Assembly: GCA_037903475.1 (NCBI GenBank)
Contig: JBAJFG010000559.1
Coordinates: 558,001 to 622,000 of the forward strand
From: Ancylostoma caninum
Lineage: Eukaryota; Nematoda; Chromadorea; Rhabditida; Ancylostomatidae
Reading direction: 5' to 3'
DNA length: 64,000 nucleotides
Part shown: positions 20,701 through 33,879 of the stretch, piece by piece
How positions within the stretch are numbered: position 1 is the stretch's first letter
How the letters are laid out: each line of letters opens with the position of its first letter
Notes under the pieces: generated by a model
What the model was told of the DNA's origin: nothing
The model's input: the letters and a program-made list of their open reading frames with translations, nothing else
The model's database searches: none
Position numbers and translations under genes: made by a program

Positions 20701-23700
20701 TTTTAAGAAAAGAAAAGGCTTGCTTTCACATTAACACGTGAAGTTAGCTGAGCAGTCGGAAGGAGAGTGCTACTGTTTTCCCATGAATACAAGGCGAGTC
20801 TTCTCCTCTTTCTCATCCGCTGTGAATCCATAGTTCGCCGAAGAAGGTTAGTCACTCGTGCAGAATTATACTCTAAAGTTAAGGGGCAATAGATTTGGTA
20901 GACGGATGTGCTTGCCTACACATTTTCCGAGAGAAATTTGGCTTGGCATAACATTTACCTTGAGAATTAGTGGTAAGCTAACACGGACTTACAGAAAAGC
21001 GGAAGAATAAGGTTGGTAAGAGGCAAAACAGGAGCTACCCATATGCGGCGCCGAATAACATATTAGTACACCCCATTTGTTTCTTGTAAACATTTAAATG
21101 TGAGCAATGCCGATATGGAAGGCGAAGTTGGTAAGGCACCGTACTCTGGCATAAGCATTGCGTTTCTCATAAACGCGACTATGACGACGCATTGTGTGAA
21201 GCGACATTGGCATTGCATGACGATGCTGAGTCACTAAGCCCAGAAAAACCTTCCTAACAGTGTTAAAGCTTATATTACTGGCCGTTTACCGTGCTAAAAA
21301 CTAGCTCTTCTCGCTGCAGCCAGCCATAGTTACGCGTTGGAACCAGTAAACAATTACCTCGCCAAAATCCGGTGTTTTTGCCCAACAAAATTGTAAGGTA
21401 TCAAAAAAAGAGAAAAGAACTATAATGCAATTGAAAAATTGCGAAAAAGGCAATCAATGAGAGGAGTGACAGATAGAAGCACCACTAGACCAAAGTGAAC
21501 AACGCAAAAATTCTTCTGATAAAGTAAGGAGGCAATGGATCTAAACGAACACAACAAACAAAAGCTTGAAAAACCAAACAACAACCTTTGACGCCATCGG
21601 ACGGCAGAAGTATGGACGTACTGGTAACTCTTTCACCGCTAACCATGTTTATTCTGACCTAAATGACGTATCGATATTCGCATTGATAACGCTGATAGCA
21701 GCGGCAAAACACGACAACGAACGAGAGAGAAGCGTACGAATTCCGTGCGCGAATTCACAGTGAAAGCAGCTGGGTAAAATCACGAAAATGATAGATGAAT
21801 AGGTTCAGCTTCAAGCAGAAGGATATTTTCTGGGACTAGAAGAAGCTTTTGGATGAATGTGCAAGTAATTTAAGCAGTTAATGATTTTGAACTGCGACTA
21901 ACGAATGAGAGAAGCAGTTTGAGATGACCGAAAATGTGGAGCAGCGAATTTGAAGGTTCTGAACATGCCTACTGCCTATTCACTGCTTATGGGCGTAAAT
22001 CGGCGAATAAAGGTGGATTCGCATTCTGTCGGTTCACTCAAGAGCATAGACAAGAAAAAACGAAAAGCAACCAAGCAGCTGAAGTTCAGGAGCTCAGTGG
22101 TTTATTCCATCAAAGTGGCCATAAAACCATTCGTGATCGCTCTCAGCTGACGGAATACTAATATACATATTTTATTCCAATTATTAAAGTCATAAAACCT
22201 CCTTGGACAAAAAAGAAAGAAATCGAAATGTGACAAAATGCGGCATAACTATGTTGAGGACGGAGAGAAGGAAAAAAAATCAATCTGAGAAGAGCGAGAG
22301 TTTCTGGATAATTATTTGAAATGAGTCAGTCCTTCACAAAATGTATATTCAGCGGTTGTAACTATGGATCCCAAACTTCAAAGGTGTCCAGGAAGGCGTA
22401 CTAACTAAGGTTTACTCGTTTGGGCCTAGCAAGATGATCAGATCATTCAAATAGGAAGAGTTAAAAGGAATTAAGCGAGAAGCACATGTAAAACACATGA
22501 AACATTAATGAAGTCTGAGTTGAAATTGTTACAGGAATAGGTGCAGCGACCACCTACAACGGATTCAATTTGAAAGTAGACATCAAAGCGCAGCCGTAGG
22601 TGTCGAATCGACTGTTTTGCATTATTTTGCTTGACAACTGCTGCTTGCTTTTTTGGTTCTTTCAGTGTCGAACCACGCCTCCCGGCGGAAGCTGTTTGTC
22701 TAGTCGGTCTGGTCTTGGAAGCGAGAAGGCTCTACCCGCTAGTCAACCGCCATTGTCAACCTTGTCAACCAGACGGGCTTTTTGTGGTCTCAGAAAGTTC
22801 AGGAACGAGGTAAAGACCCAATGGCCATGTGAAAGCGTGAAAATGCTCGGCTCCTTCGCGTCCGAGTGGTCTGGAGCTGCATCCAGCGTGTCGGGAGCAG
22901 AAGCTAATGCTTTACGGAAGCGGTGTGTTCATGCTGCGTGCGAGCAGCGGCTGATCGATATTCGCTCCGTACCGCAAAGCGGCCGAACAACATTGGAATT
23001 CCGCTTTGGAACCGGATTCCTGTGCCAAATCGCCTCAAACGCCGCCGCTCCTGCGCATGACGCCCTTTTGCGGTAAAATCGCTGACCTAACGGGGAACTC
23101 CGGTATGTAGACGCGTTTCTGGGGCTGGCTCGGGGCGCGGACGCGTCGCGATCCGCCTAACTAGGGCGGGGGATCTGCTTCTAGAACGCGCAAGAGTGAT
23201 GTACTCGTTGAGGACTGCAACTGTGAACTTCATTCATACAATATTGAATCAGGCAATCATTTACTATTATTACTTCTCACTGTCTTCAAGAACAAAGTGT
23301 TTAAGGACTTGATATCATAAATAATGCTTGTAGTTAGCAATGAATTAGTCAAAAAGGCTCAAAACAACATCAGATATGGTTTCGTGTTAGAATTATGACT
23401 ACTAATCGTAATAGGAACAAACAATTGAGGTTCTTGAATGACAATCACCAGTTCAGATCATAATTAGTTACTGCATAACGAATGATTCTTTAGCATAATA
23501 CATAACCGCACTGGGACCAGCCCAAATGTGACTAATTAAAATTGGCTTTTCATCGCACATTAGTGCAGATACCAGTAGAAACGCGAATTGGATATGGATG
23601 AAATGGTAAATGACTTCCAAATCGTCATCTATGCAAAACAATGTGTAGTATATACACAAAAATCTAGCAACAACTGAGCGCTCATTTCCTATAGTCTTCA

Positions 23701-23851
23701 CAGAAAGAAACTCTATTTTAAAATGAAAAGAAAACTTTTACTTATACACTGTACGAAAGTGAAAACTGTACACTAGCGCATTATAACCTAGGAATGATGA
23801 ATTCAAAAAAAAGTTATAATTTTAGCCAATGAAACTCAAATATCACCAGGG
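17712..23851. other. Gene-poor region upstream of the ceramide kinase gene
   Basis: The missing first exon and promoter of the ceramide kinase gene should lie at the left of this 6-kb interval. No other protein-coding exon is convincing: open frames are short, lack homology and lack paired splice sites. The right part (22850-23170) is locally GC-rich and ends in one arm of a long inverted repeat. Confidence 0.4.
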
Positions 23852-24627
23852 TTACACTTCTTTTAACTGCCATTGGTCATTTTTACAGATCGAACACTGA
23901 CTACCTACGCCTCTGCAGCAAACCCTCTGAGCCCAAGCATTGCATACTTTATTGTTCGAGCAGCTAACCCAGTATACGTCATTTTCACCCTCTTCATCCG
24001 GATTTCTTTTCCCACTAACAAAGCATGTCTGTAATTGTTTGCGATCAATACTCAATATGCGTTGCCTTTCAATGAAGTGGACCTCGAAGTCTGTCCAGGT
24101 AGCGAAGGTTCCCCTAACCAAGCCAAATTGGTGGAACTTTTATGAACATCTTTCAAATGTGCATAAAGTTTTTTTCAGGGAGAAGGGCCCCTCCTTGCAG
24201 ATGTGACAAGGTGCAGACGTGCGCATGCAGGCGGACGGGCTGCAAGATATTAATATCTTTTGTTTCTGAAACAAATGTATGCAAATGGAACCAGATTTCA
24301 CGACTGACCTTTCGGACAAGACAGTATTAAGGAAACGATAGGAAGCAACAACAAAATGAGCTCACAAATGTGATTTATAACAGAAACAAGAGAGATTGTC
24401 TAAGATCATAGTGTACGTCTGATGGTAATCCTAACATCTATCAACCATACCACTAACCACTAACATAGATTCAATCGGAGCTATTCAATGTCGTTTGAAT
24501 GAAGCCCACAGATATCAGTCTTGCGCTCTCTAAGAGCAAATGCCTCGCCCTAACTAGGTGCGCTGCGACGCGGCCGCGCCGCATCCCGAGCCAGCCCCAG
24601 AAACGCGTCCACATACCGGAGTTCCCT
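23091..24627. repeat. Inverted pair of a GC-rich ~80-bp dispersed repeat
   Basis: Positions 23091-23168 and 24546-24627 are reverse complements with a few mismatches. Both carry GGAACTCCGGTATGT and GACGCGTTTCTGGGGCTGGC and run to CCTAACTAGG-type sequence. They enclose the cysteine-rich exon at 23852-24028, and their GC content stands well above their surroundings. Confidence 0.6.
23852..24028 (-). CDS. Candidate terminal exon of a small cysteine-rich, possibly secreted protein
   Basis: Read on the - strand, an acceptor AATTACAG precedes a 58-codon open stretch that ends in TAA at 23852. The peptide contains seven cysteines, including VSCSNNKVCNAWAQRVCCRG followed by QCSICKNDQW. Dense, regularly spaced cysteines with Trp and charged residues are unlike the chance open frames around it. 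I do not recognise a family, and I found no upstream exon or signal peptide, so the start of the gene is unknown. An alternative is a fragment of a decayed gene. Function is not assigned. Confidence 0.35.
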   Translation of the reverse strand, partial: TCFVSGKRNPDEEGENDVYWVSCSNNKVCNAWAQRVCCRGVGSQCSICKNDQWQLKEV

Positions 24628-27600
24628 AACGGGATGCCAGGAACTGAGAGCGACGGAGAGGGGAAGGATCGAAGGATCGACGCAGAAAAAAGCGCTTCTT
24701 TCGCTGGCTATCAGATGTCATGATGACCCGGATGACTCATGTTTTTGGATTTTTCTGCTTCGCTCGAGGTGATACGGGATGACAAAGAGAAAGTGACGTC
24801 TTTTAGGAGATGTGGTTGCAAGGTAGGTGACTAATAACCTCCTCTTCAATGAGCTTCAATCAGCTGAAAGCTCACCGCTGAGGGTCAATGTAACTTTCGG
24901 GGATTTCTTCACAAAAAGCTTGAAACAGTCTGGGACAGATCCCCAAAAATAGCATATGATAGGGAAAATTGCAACTGGAGATCTATGACGTTTGCTTAGT
25001 ACTAGAAAGCAGGTATCGAACAAAGCCACCTCCTTAGATTCCATACAAGTTTAGTACACGAAACGGGAAGTAGAAGAAAGTGAATTTGATAGCTTCGTTA
25101 TTTTTATTTGTTCATTATTTTATATTTTTTAGTTTATAAATAAAGTTGTCAACATTGTAAAAAATATTTCATCAACAGGTTATGAAAAACTTGTTGAAGA
25201 GTGTTGCCTATTTATTTGTTCCCTCTGGGTAAATAGGCTCGAAAATCTCGTTCGCTCAGGAAAACTGGTCAGCATGCTGAGGAGTATCTTTCATGGTTTA
25301 ACATTACGGCTTGAAACTACCTTAGGTTATCCTTGTTAGCTTATGAATGCTGTGGACATCTTGGCCATTATTGGCTTTTGTTCTTCATGATTTACTTAGT
25401 TTTTCCACTAAGACAGAAAGGCCATCCTCAGTGTGTTCGTTCTCCCTAGGACTGACAATTAAATAAATCAGTTGTGTGAACAAATGTGTATCTTCTTTTT
25501 TTTGAAACTCATTTTTGGTTGCTGATGCCTTCTCTGGATTTTTTCTTCAAAAACAAGACGAAGTTTACGGTCACGTCATAAGCGAGAAATTCAGATTTTT
25601 CGTTGCAGCGGAGAAACGCATATTGGGAACGTCGAGGCCATCAAACCAGGAGCAAAGCGTAAAACTATGCCTTGACCAAAAGTCGAACTATGTTGATCCA
25701 GCTGTTGGATTCCGAAACACCCAAATTTGGCTTGCTGGGCCTATGTTTCCGAAGAGGAAAAAATTCCGCTAATGTTTCCTCCACCCACTGGAGCCTATCT
25801 ACATTAATCTAATTAAGTTCTAGCAGTTTTATTTGAGTTTTCTTGGACTCCTAATGCGACAAACTCTTAAGTGGATAGTATTTCGGGCAAAAAAAATCTG
25901 TGGGAACAGATATTCCAGCACAGCTTCGCACCGAGTCCTGTTCTCAGAGGTTCGCAGGAACGATAACCAATATTTCCACACAAATGACTCAAAAGGAAGC
26001 GCAAAAACGAATGCAATTCGAGGAATGCAGAAATTCGAGACAAAAGAAAAAGTGGTGCGTGTTAGCTGCCATGTGACATCTCCCATCTTCAGCGTTTAAA
26101 AATCGTAGCACGATTTCTTTTTACTCTACAGCTTATTGTGCTGTTGGCTGATGTAAATTGAGATCAAATCTGGAATTCCGGTAGTGGTTGGCTACGAAAA
26201 CCTACAAAAAGTCTACACCAGGAAACACTCACTATTCTGGGCAGGAGCAAGACGAAATTATTGAACACGGCTGCATGCTATAATTTTGGGACGTTCCTCA
26301 AAATGATTGTTCTCATAACCTTTGGACCATGCAATTTTCTACTGAAGTTCAGTGCAGAATTCAAGATGAAATCGTGCAATACATTTAAAATTGTTCGTTC
26401 TCTGCTACATGGGGTTTCTTGGAGATTTAATATAACACCTTAATTTTGAGCGCGCTCATAGATTTTTTCCTAAGCCTTTTTTGTCGCCTCTACGACCATA
26501 AATCAGGAATGTCCCAATAAATGTTGCAGTCGGAAAACGCATGGCTCTGGCGATTGCGGCTGCTGGAGCGGGGCACTGTTAAAAATCCGAGGATTTGTCT
26601 GCGATGTTCAAACAGAGTACATCTCTTCACGGATGTGCTAGCATCTTGAAAGGATGTGATTCCTTTCTAACAAACTGCCCGTCATTAGAGCTCTATATAT
26701 AAATCGTAGAAGCATCGACTTCAGCAAGTTATGAAGGGAAATTCAGAACTTCGGGCATAATTCCACCCGTTGCAGAACTTCATATGTTTCTGAGAGGGAA
26801 TATCTACCGTTTTACTGCATCAGCCTTATAAACAAAGATCACAGCACACAACGGATAGGAGCTTTCGTGTTCAGCATGTGATCTTACCTCCTTACCCAAA
26901 ATGTCAGCAAAGAAGCCTGGAATGTTTCTGGTTGCCCAAAGTGGGACAATGCCAGATTTCAAAACTGACAAGCAGGTAGAACTGTAATTTCGGATAACTA
27001 CATAAGATCCATAAACAGAAGCGTGGAGTGTCAGTATTGAGATGTTGGAACTCATGGCTCGGCAAATCCTTCAATGCGCAAATGTTAGGATTAAACAGCT
27101 CAGCCTTTTCAGAAAATGAAAGGAATTGGGAAATAAAAATCAAGGGATGGACGGTACCAAGTTTCGTGCTCAGTATTCAACGTTGAGATTGGAACGAACA
27201 GCTGTTGGACTCATGAAATGAGATAGAGTTGGGGAAGACGCCAAGGAGCACGTCTCTTACGCGAAAGTGCTTTTCTGCCTGTTCAGCACTGCCACATTTT
27301 GCTTCTGAAAATAATTTTTCAAGAAGAATATCCTGTATCTTAGACTCACCACCTGACAGACCTTATCTAGAAACGCGCAGACTCATCCAGATTTTAGCAG
27401 GTTTTGATGAATAATTAGGACATTTACACAGAATCTGATAGCAGAACAAACATCGAAAGTTAATTTGCCCATTTTAAATATCCCGAAAGCCTACTTGAAT
27501 ATAACGCTCTACAGTGCAACTAACACAAACACAATAGATGTTAGTATGGAGCGTTGTATTGAAGCACATATTCCGGGGTATTAAAAATGAGCTAACTGAA

Positions 27601-29877
27601 CAGTAGAGAGAATGGTTCTTCCGTCTCTCAAATTAGTACATGCACTCGAGCAGAAAATTCTAATTATTCAATGCTAGACTGCACTTAACATAAGAATAGA
27701 CCGCTAAAAATAGACGTCCCTCACGTTTCCAAATCTTCTGGATCTGCGACAGCTTTCTCGAGTTGAAAATGCGGACAGAATATCACAAATTCAGGAATCC
27801 TGAACTCCGGAGCCCGTTCACGCCTGGCGTGGGTACTACTAATCAGTCTTGAGTTATTAAGCAAGTTAACCCTGTACAGGTCTATCAGAAGAAAAGTTTT
27901 CACGTGGGCAAATAAGAAGAGAACTTCTCAAGGACCATTCCAGCGCAATAAATTTGCCATGCAAACAGGTTCCAGTGGGAAACAACAATCGAAAGAGCAC
28001 GAGCACTATCTACTTCCCACAGTAACACTGTGTAAATGCGAGGATGGTGGAGAAGCTCCGTCTCTTGGGTCATGCACGGCGGTGGACGCGTGAGAAAAAG
28101 CAGAAATATGTATGATTCTCAGATACAGCACAGCTTGCACGCAGCTGGGAAGCCGTCCGTCTCGGCATTGATCGTTATATATGTTAAACTGTAATCCGGT
28201 ATTCATCGAAGGGAAGCACAAGGGGAGAATCCATTCCATTCATTCATTTATTCACCCATTCATTCATTCATTCATTCATTCATTCATTCATTCATTTGCA
28301 GAAACATATCTGCAAGTATTATATTGCGCCATTGCGAGAACATATTCAGGTAAATAATTAAAGTATCCATGAACGCGATCCCCGATAACGGAAAGAAGTG
28401 AACTTGTCCATTGCGCACGACATTCTATTGAGAAGGTAAACAACAGGGATCGTTTCAAAGTGGGGAATCAGGCGAGAATGATCTAATATGTGTACATTAT
28501 GGTGAACATGAACTCACTTCCAATCGTTGTTATAATAACTCTTCATCTGTTTATTTGTTTTTTATTTATACACCCATTTATTGATCTATCTATTTCCTTA
28601 CTTAATCATTTATTTATTTGGAATACACCAAACATAAAAGTGCGACAATGACACATCAAGTGTGACATAAGATATACGATGCCCTTACTAGAGAGATTTG
28701 CAAGTGGAAATAGGAGGACAGGGCTAAACTATAAGGATCTTCCTGGCCTCGAGGAGGGATGAAGCGAATGAGGAGCTAATTAACAACGAGTAACGGTGAA
28801 CAGATAGATTGACCAGGGAAATTTCCTGAGGCTAAATCGAGGTTTGCAGTTTTCCATCATTGAATCATGCGTGCTACAACGAAGCAACCGACAACGGCAA
28901 ACCGTTTATAGATTTTATGCCTTGATGTCTTCAGAACTGGTAATGTTACTGCTCCTGGTATTTGCTTTTGTAACATATTTTAAGAGTGGAACGTGCACTT
29001 GATGTTAAGAGAAAAACTACCAGGACTCGTTTGAAGTATGTATAGTTATATTCAAATTCAATGAGACCAATCTTCTAAGATCTCCTGAGAAAGGATGTTC
29101 AACATCGCTGGTAAAGTGTGATGAATAACAGTTGGATAAAGTGCATGAAAATGGCTAGAAAGAGGAGGATAAGAATGGAGCAGAGATGGTAGTGTAGATG
29201 GAAGCCCGCTCTATCAGTGGACTAGGTGATAGTTCATTCATTCTTATTTGAGGATTTGCGCATACATACGTTTAGATACCAATCTGAAAAGTGAGCGCAC
29301 ATGGAAGTTAATGCAGCGGGAGAAAAGGGTATTAGTATAGAGGTCACATGTACTTTTGATGCACGATGGAAGTTTTCATGAACCGGATACTGCATTACAA
29401 CAACATGATTCATGCAATAAAAAACAACTGTTCCTTCGTCTCATATAATACATGTGTACACGCACTGACATACATAGTAATAATCATGGGAAGCTGTCGT
29501 TGTAGAAAATCTGAAGCACATTCAGGAGTGCAAGGAGCTCTACAGAGGAATTTCTGGAAAAGAATTGAGTTCTCTTGTTTTTTTTTGTAATATTGATCTC
29601 TATGGAAGCTCCGATGTTGAAATTATTCGTCGTAGACCAAAATTCATGGCGAAGATGCGAAGCACGCCGTTCCAATAAGAAATCAGGATGAAACTGCCTT
29701 CGAGCTGCGGTTCAAGCGCAGGAAAAGCTCGCACGATCATTATTAGGCAAATACGATGGGAGATCGTCGGTTACAAAGGCGATAGTTGGGTATTCGTTCG
29801 GAATGACCCTTTTTTACCAGTCTTTTTTCCTATATGGCGTCTTTTCAACTATTGGCTCTACTCTAATGAAACGGACT
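24029..29877. other. Gene-poor region with simple repeats
   Basis: Apart from the right arm of the inverted repeat near 24.5 kb and an (ATTC)n array at 28231-28296, I see no supportable gene. One - strand stretch (26888-26981) looks mildly exon-like but has no recognisable family. Confidence 0.4.
28231..28296. repeat. (ATTC)n microsatellite
   Basis: About 65 bp of ATTC tetranucleotide repeats; the last 11 or so units are perfect and the first few are interrupted by ATTTATTCACCC. Confidence 0.95.
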
Positions 29878-30237
29878 CTACACAGGGATGAATGTAGAAC
29901 ATGAGTTCGTCATTGGGAGAGTGGGCGGGCCAGAACTGTTCGTGCTGGGGTCGAACCCCACGAGTGCCTGAGTATATGGAACACTACTCCTACTACCTCT
30001 GAGCTGTTTGAGCGGTCGAATCAGTTTTACGGCCTCGACAAGCTCTTTCATATTGTTAATCTCCGTCTGATACCGTTTGATTTCTCGAGCCTCCATGATC
30101 TTCCTACTAACGGGGTTCTCGAGATGACGGTGCAGCACAGTGAGTTCGAATTCTGGTGTGGAATCTCGGGTCTGTACCGTAATGCGGTGCCTGGAGAAGC
30201 TGTTCCTGGGGAAGGCTTGCGGGCGAGAGAGCGACAT
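29878..30237 (-). pseudogene. Penelope-like GIY-YIG endonuclease C-terminal fragment (second type)
   Basis: The - strand frame contains FELTVLHRHLENPVSRKIME then AREIKRYQTEINNMKELVEA and VKLI. The arrangement (hydrophobic strand, RK.MEA.EIKR, then IN..KEL) mirrors the end of GIY-YIG nucleases of Penelope-like elements and is distinct in sequence from the 5640-5794 copy. No reverse transcriptase is seen upstream on this strand. It is therefore a truncated retroelement tail rather than a host gene. Confidence 0.5.
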
Positions 30238-30952
30238 TTTTTAATGTAGTAAGATTTTATTATTGTTGTTTACTTGTTTACTGAGTGTAGTTTCACGACT
30301 GCAACGGCGTTGCTGCCCATTTCTTTCCTCTTTTCCCTTTGGCGTTTCGGACATGTTAACGATGAAGTTGAACCTCCGAAATTTTTCGAAATACTAAACT
30401 CAAAAGGGTAGATGGTACAAAAATAGGATTTCTACTTCGCGTTAATAAGTTAATGATAGTTTTAATCCCTTACATAATCTACTATTCGTCTCAATTTGAA
30501 TTGCTCACCTTAGCTGTGTCTACAAAATAAAATAAAGTAACAGATGAGCATGTATAACCTCGAATTCATCTGGTAACTTGACAGTTGACAGCTTAGAAAC
30601 TGCTTAGCAATTCAGAGTGAACTATGAACTGTTCAAGATCGACAGCGAACAGCTGTTTGTTTGGCGTGCGCAAGAGACCTAAAAAGTGTTCTTCAAGTAC
30701 ATTGACAGAAATGCATTGCATAGACACAAAGACATAACCATAAAGATGTGATTAAATAAGGAGGAAGAGCGAGACCCACAACGGAAGGCAGAGAACCCGG
30801 CGGGTGATTCATTTATTTATCTGGTATAAAAATAAATGGTATAAAAATAATAAATTTTTGAAAGCAGTGAAAAACTCAGTGAAGACATGGAAAGATCCAG
30901 AACCAAGCATGCTGCGCACGATTATCATGGCACCAACCTTTATGAAGTACTG

Positions 30953-31102
30953 AACTGGGACTTTCGAACAGATAACCAAGCGAAACCAGGTTAGCAACCT
31001 AACTTTTTCATCCTGCGTCTCATGACATTAGGTGGTTCATAGGATAACCAGTCATGTTAACCACTGCTGGTTTGCGTGGTTAATGCTTTCTGAATCCCAG
31101 CC
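30953..31102. mobile_element. MITE (same family as 11503-11670, copy 2)
   Basis: The left end has CTGGGACTTTCGAACAGATA followed by ACCAAGCGAAAC and the right end has GCGTGGTTAATGCTTTCTGA followed by ATCCCAGCC. These match the ends of the 11.5-kb copy in inverted orientation. The length is about 150 bp with no coding content. Confidence 0.55.
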
Positions 31103-31539
31103 GTAAAATTATCAGTTCCAGAAATTTCGAGGGCAATAAGCTCCAAGTAAACCATAAACTAGGCAAGACAGGGTTTAATGGAAGCCATGATGTCCGGCTC
31201 ACTCGGAACGTGAGATTTATGAGGACAGAACAGCTGATCTTGGTGAAAAACGGCTATTCGTCGCACATTCGAGGGAGCGTCATGCTCATAAGAATGGCCG
31301 ACGCGGCGCCGGCTGTCAGCTTGTCCTCCTTCGCGGAAACAAGCAATCATGCTAGGAACCATTATGCGGCCGAAAAACTGGGAGCTCTCGAGGAATGCAA
31401 GCTATGCGAAACGGCTAATGCACTAGAAGAAGAGGCATAAAGGGGTACTGGGTTGTTCTATTCAGGAAGAATTCCGTAACACGGGAAAATCAGGCTTGAC
31501 GGGAAAATCGATTCTGGCGCAAAATCATCATGACCCAAA

Positions 31540-33020
31540 GTGCAAGATGGCAATTTCACCGGGAAAATAATCCGATGAACACAGCATTAGCATCACGATG
31601 CTAATCCGAGCTTGCCATCGGCGGTGACTCGCGCGTGGATCGATCGATAGGGGTGTCCAGAGGCTTAAACGAAAGCGATCCCAACAGCGGGAGGAGCTAA
31701 CCATATGTCGCATGTCCGCTGCAAGGAGGTCTCGTCTGGCCAGGGGAGACGCCAGCCGCTCTGGCTGGGAGTGGCCCAGAACGAGGAAGGCACGCGCTGC
31801 GCAATGAGTGGCGAATTCCACGAAGCACGAGGTCATGGTGTAGCGCGCGAGAAAAAACGAGCGGCCGGTCTGCACACGGGATGCCATTGTGATGACTACA
31901 CATGTGCGACAACGAGAAGAGTCAACATAAGCCCACAATTACGATTTCGCACCAACCAGACGACTACATACGATTGAGAAGTTTCTTCTGAGAGGAAAAA
32001 CGCAAAGTAGCTTTCTGAACATAACAGTTAACTTAACAGTTAACTTATTTATGCGTACGTCGATATACATACCGCTGAGAGATAAATAGAACACCAAGGA
32101 CATCGCTCCAGAAGGTAAGTTATCGTAAATCGTCTGCTGGCTTACTCTCTGCTGTAGTAGCATGTTTCTCACGGAGCTAAGCTTTACATAATACATAGTG
32201 CTGGATTTGAACTATTCTTTGATTTTACACACGCCTTGGAGACTTGCGAGATAGCGAAAAAGTTTAAGCGCTATCTTACAGTGCAGATTTTAGGCATCGC
32301 CATATTCACTGAGTCGGCCCGCAATTGACGAGCAAAACAGCAAAAAATACAGTTTTTGACAACCGTTTTGAATGCCGTAAATGCCTCGTACCCTTTATAA
32401 CGATTACGAAGTGGCTTGCGTGTAATTCACTCAGGATCGGCGCTGATAAAAGCAGGGCATGAAGCTGTTTGTAAAGTCGCTTGGAAGAGAAAACCAAGCC
32501 TTACATTTCGAGAGTCCCAGCTGGCCCAAAACATGGCCCACTTGTGGAATTGCACCGCCACTTTGTTGGATTTTTCTTCTCTTTTCTCTTATCTTTCTTA
32601 TCTATCTTATCTTATCTTTTCTTCAGAACATTGACTTGAAACCATGTCCCGCAATGGAAAAGTTTTCCGAAAGCAAATTAGGTGAAAATTAGCTATCAGT
32701 GAAAGTACAGGGTATCCGTATTTCATCATCACCTCCATAATTTGTAAAGTCTATTTGCATGGAAAACTGCATGAACGGTTGGAAAGAGCATTCCTTGTCC
32801 TCTGAGAGCTATATAAGTAGTAAACCTCACCTTGAAGAATTGGTTGGTTTCGTAAGAAAAATTGTCGCAGCATCCGCATTTTTTGAAGGAGTTTCGAGGC
32901 AAACTGCTCCAAATTAAAACTCTTCTGCGGAACTCCGGCTCGAGGATACTTTAAACCTTTCTATATTCAGCAGAGAAAAGAGCAGGATAGAGCAGATGCT
33001 CTGGCGAAGAAATAATTGAG
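31540..33020. repeat. Long dispersed repeat, copy A
   Basis: Blocks such as CGTCTGCTGGCTTACTCTCT, CAGTGCAGATTTTAGGC, ACAGTTTTTGACAAC, GGAAAGAGCATTCCTTG and AGAGCAAACGTTGT occur in the same order and strand as in 49150-50420. The overall identity is moderate, so the copies are old. No open reading frame is preserved in both, so the element class is unknown. Confidence 0.55.
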
Positions 33021-33536
33021 CAAACGTTGTGCAATAACTTATGCCTCCCACTGTACAGTACAGACTAAAAAGCACAATCGATAATCATTTAGATCACCTA
33101 ATACCAGATATGACGAATTCAAAAGCAATGTTAACACAATGTAATAAATGGATTATTGCCAATCACATAGTAGAAGTCGTGCGTTTATTTTTGGTAATCG
33201 CTTATATCTCGCGATCCAACAGACAAACACAAATGAAAGCTGTACTGTTCGGCTAAGAATCGAATATAACGTTTGACTTATATGAAATTGCAAAAAAGGC
33301 ACTGTTATTCTTTACAATTCAGCTATTAGAATTACAGCAAAAACGTGCACTATTCTACGATACAATCGGAACACTAGCAACTGCAAAGAAGAAATAATTG
33401 ATACTTGGCCTAGGGGAGGCGGAGAGAGAGGCATCTGACGAGCTGAACACGATACACACCCAACTCCTTGTCGCACCTTACTTTTGTGTGGTTACGCTAG
33501 GTGTACTCTGGAAATAATGGTTTTCCGCAGAATTTT

Positions 33537-33608
33537 AATTATCCCTCCTCCTCCAGCGTAATGGTTACATTAACTTGTAACCATTACGCTGGAGGAGGAG
33601 GGATAATT
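33537..33608. repeat. Perfect 33-bp hairpin with 6-nt loop
   Basis: Arms 33537-33569 and 33576-33608 are exact reverse complements (they start AATTATCCCTCCTCCTCCAG), separated by TTAACT. Perfect pairing over 33 bp in otherwise diverged non-coding DNA indicates a recent or maintained structure. Confidence 0.95.
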
Positions 33609-33879
33609 TATGTGCTGAGCGTGGTAGTCAGCACTAGGTACATGTTTCGCATACCATTGCAATTAACTTGCCGAAATTGGTGATTTCTTCAGTAATTCCA
33701 CCATGACGGGTGGGTAATGTGATCGTGATAATGCGCAAATAATCGACGAAAACGATCGGCTAACAGAGCGAAGTCGCCTCCCCACCATCTCCCACATTTC
33801 CGTGAAGAGCTAAACACTTATTAAGATTAGGCTCTGGCTTCTATTTTGTATTGGTTTCATGGTGGCGTACTTCCGGCTG

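Larger units (their letters stand above)
30238..33536. other. Repeat-bearing intergenic region
   Basis: This stretch contains a MITE (30953-31102) and a long repeat (about 31540-33020) that is homologous to 49150-50420. No protein-coding exon is supportable. Confidence 0.4.

Noticed and set aside
22600..23076. 158-codon open frame with an N-terminal hydrophobic stretch
   Set aside because: It runs into a GC-rich dispersed repeat, shows no family motif and has no splice context; the hydrophobic start is likely chance.
26888..26981. Exon-like - strand segment (acceptor AATTACAG, donor GAG-GTAAGA, readable as SGIVPLWATRNIPGFFADIL)
   Set aside because: No family is recognised and no partner exon was found within several kilobases; it is left unannotated rather than named.
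29940..29970. GGGTCGAACCCC resembling a tRNA T-arm
   Set aside because: No A box or acceptor stem is present at the right distance; it belongs to the tail of the Penelope-like fragment.
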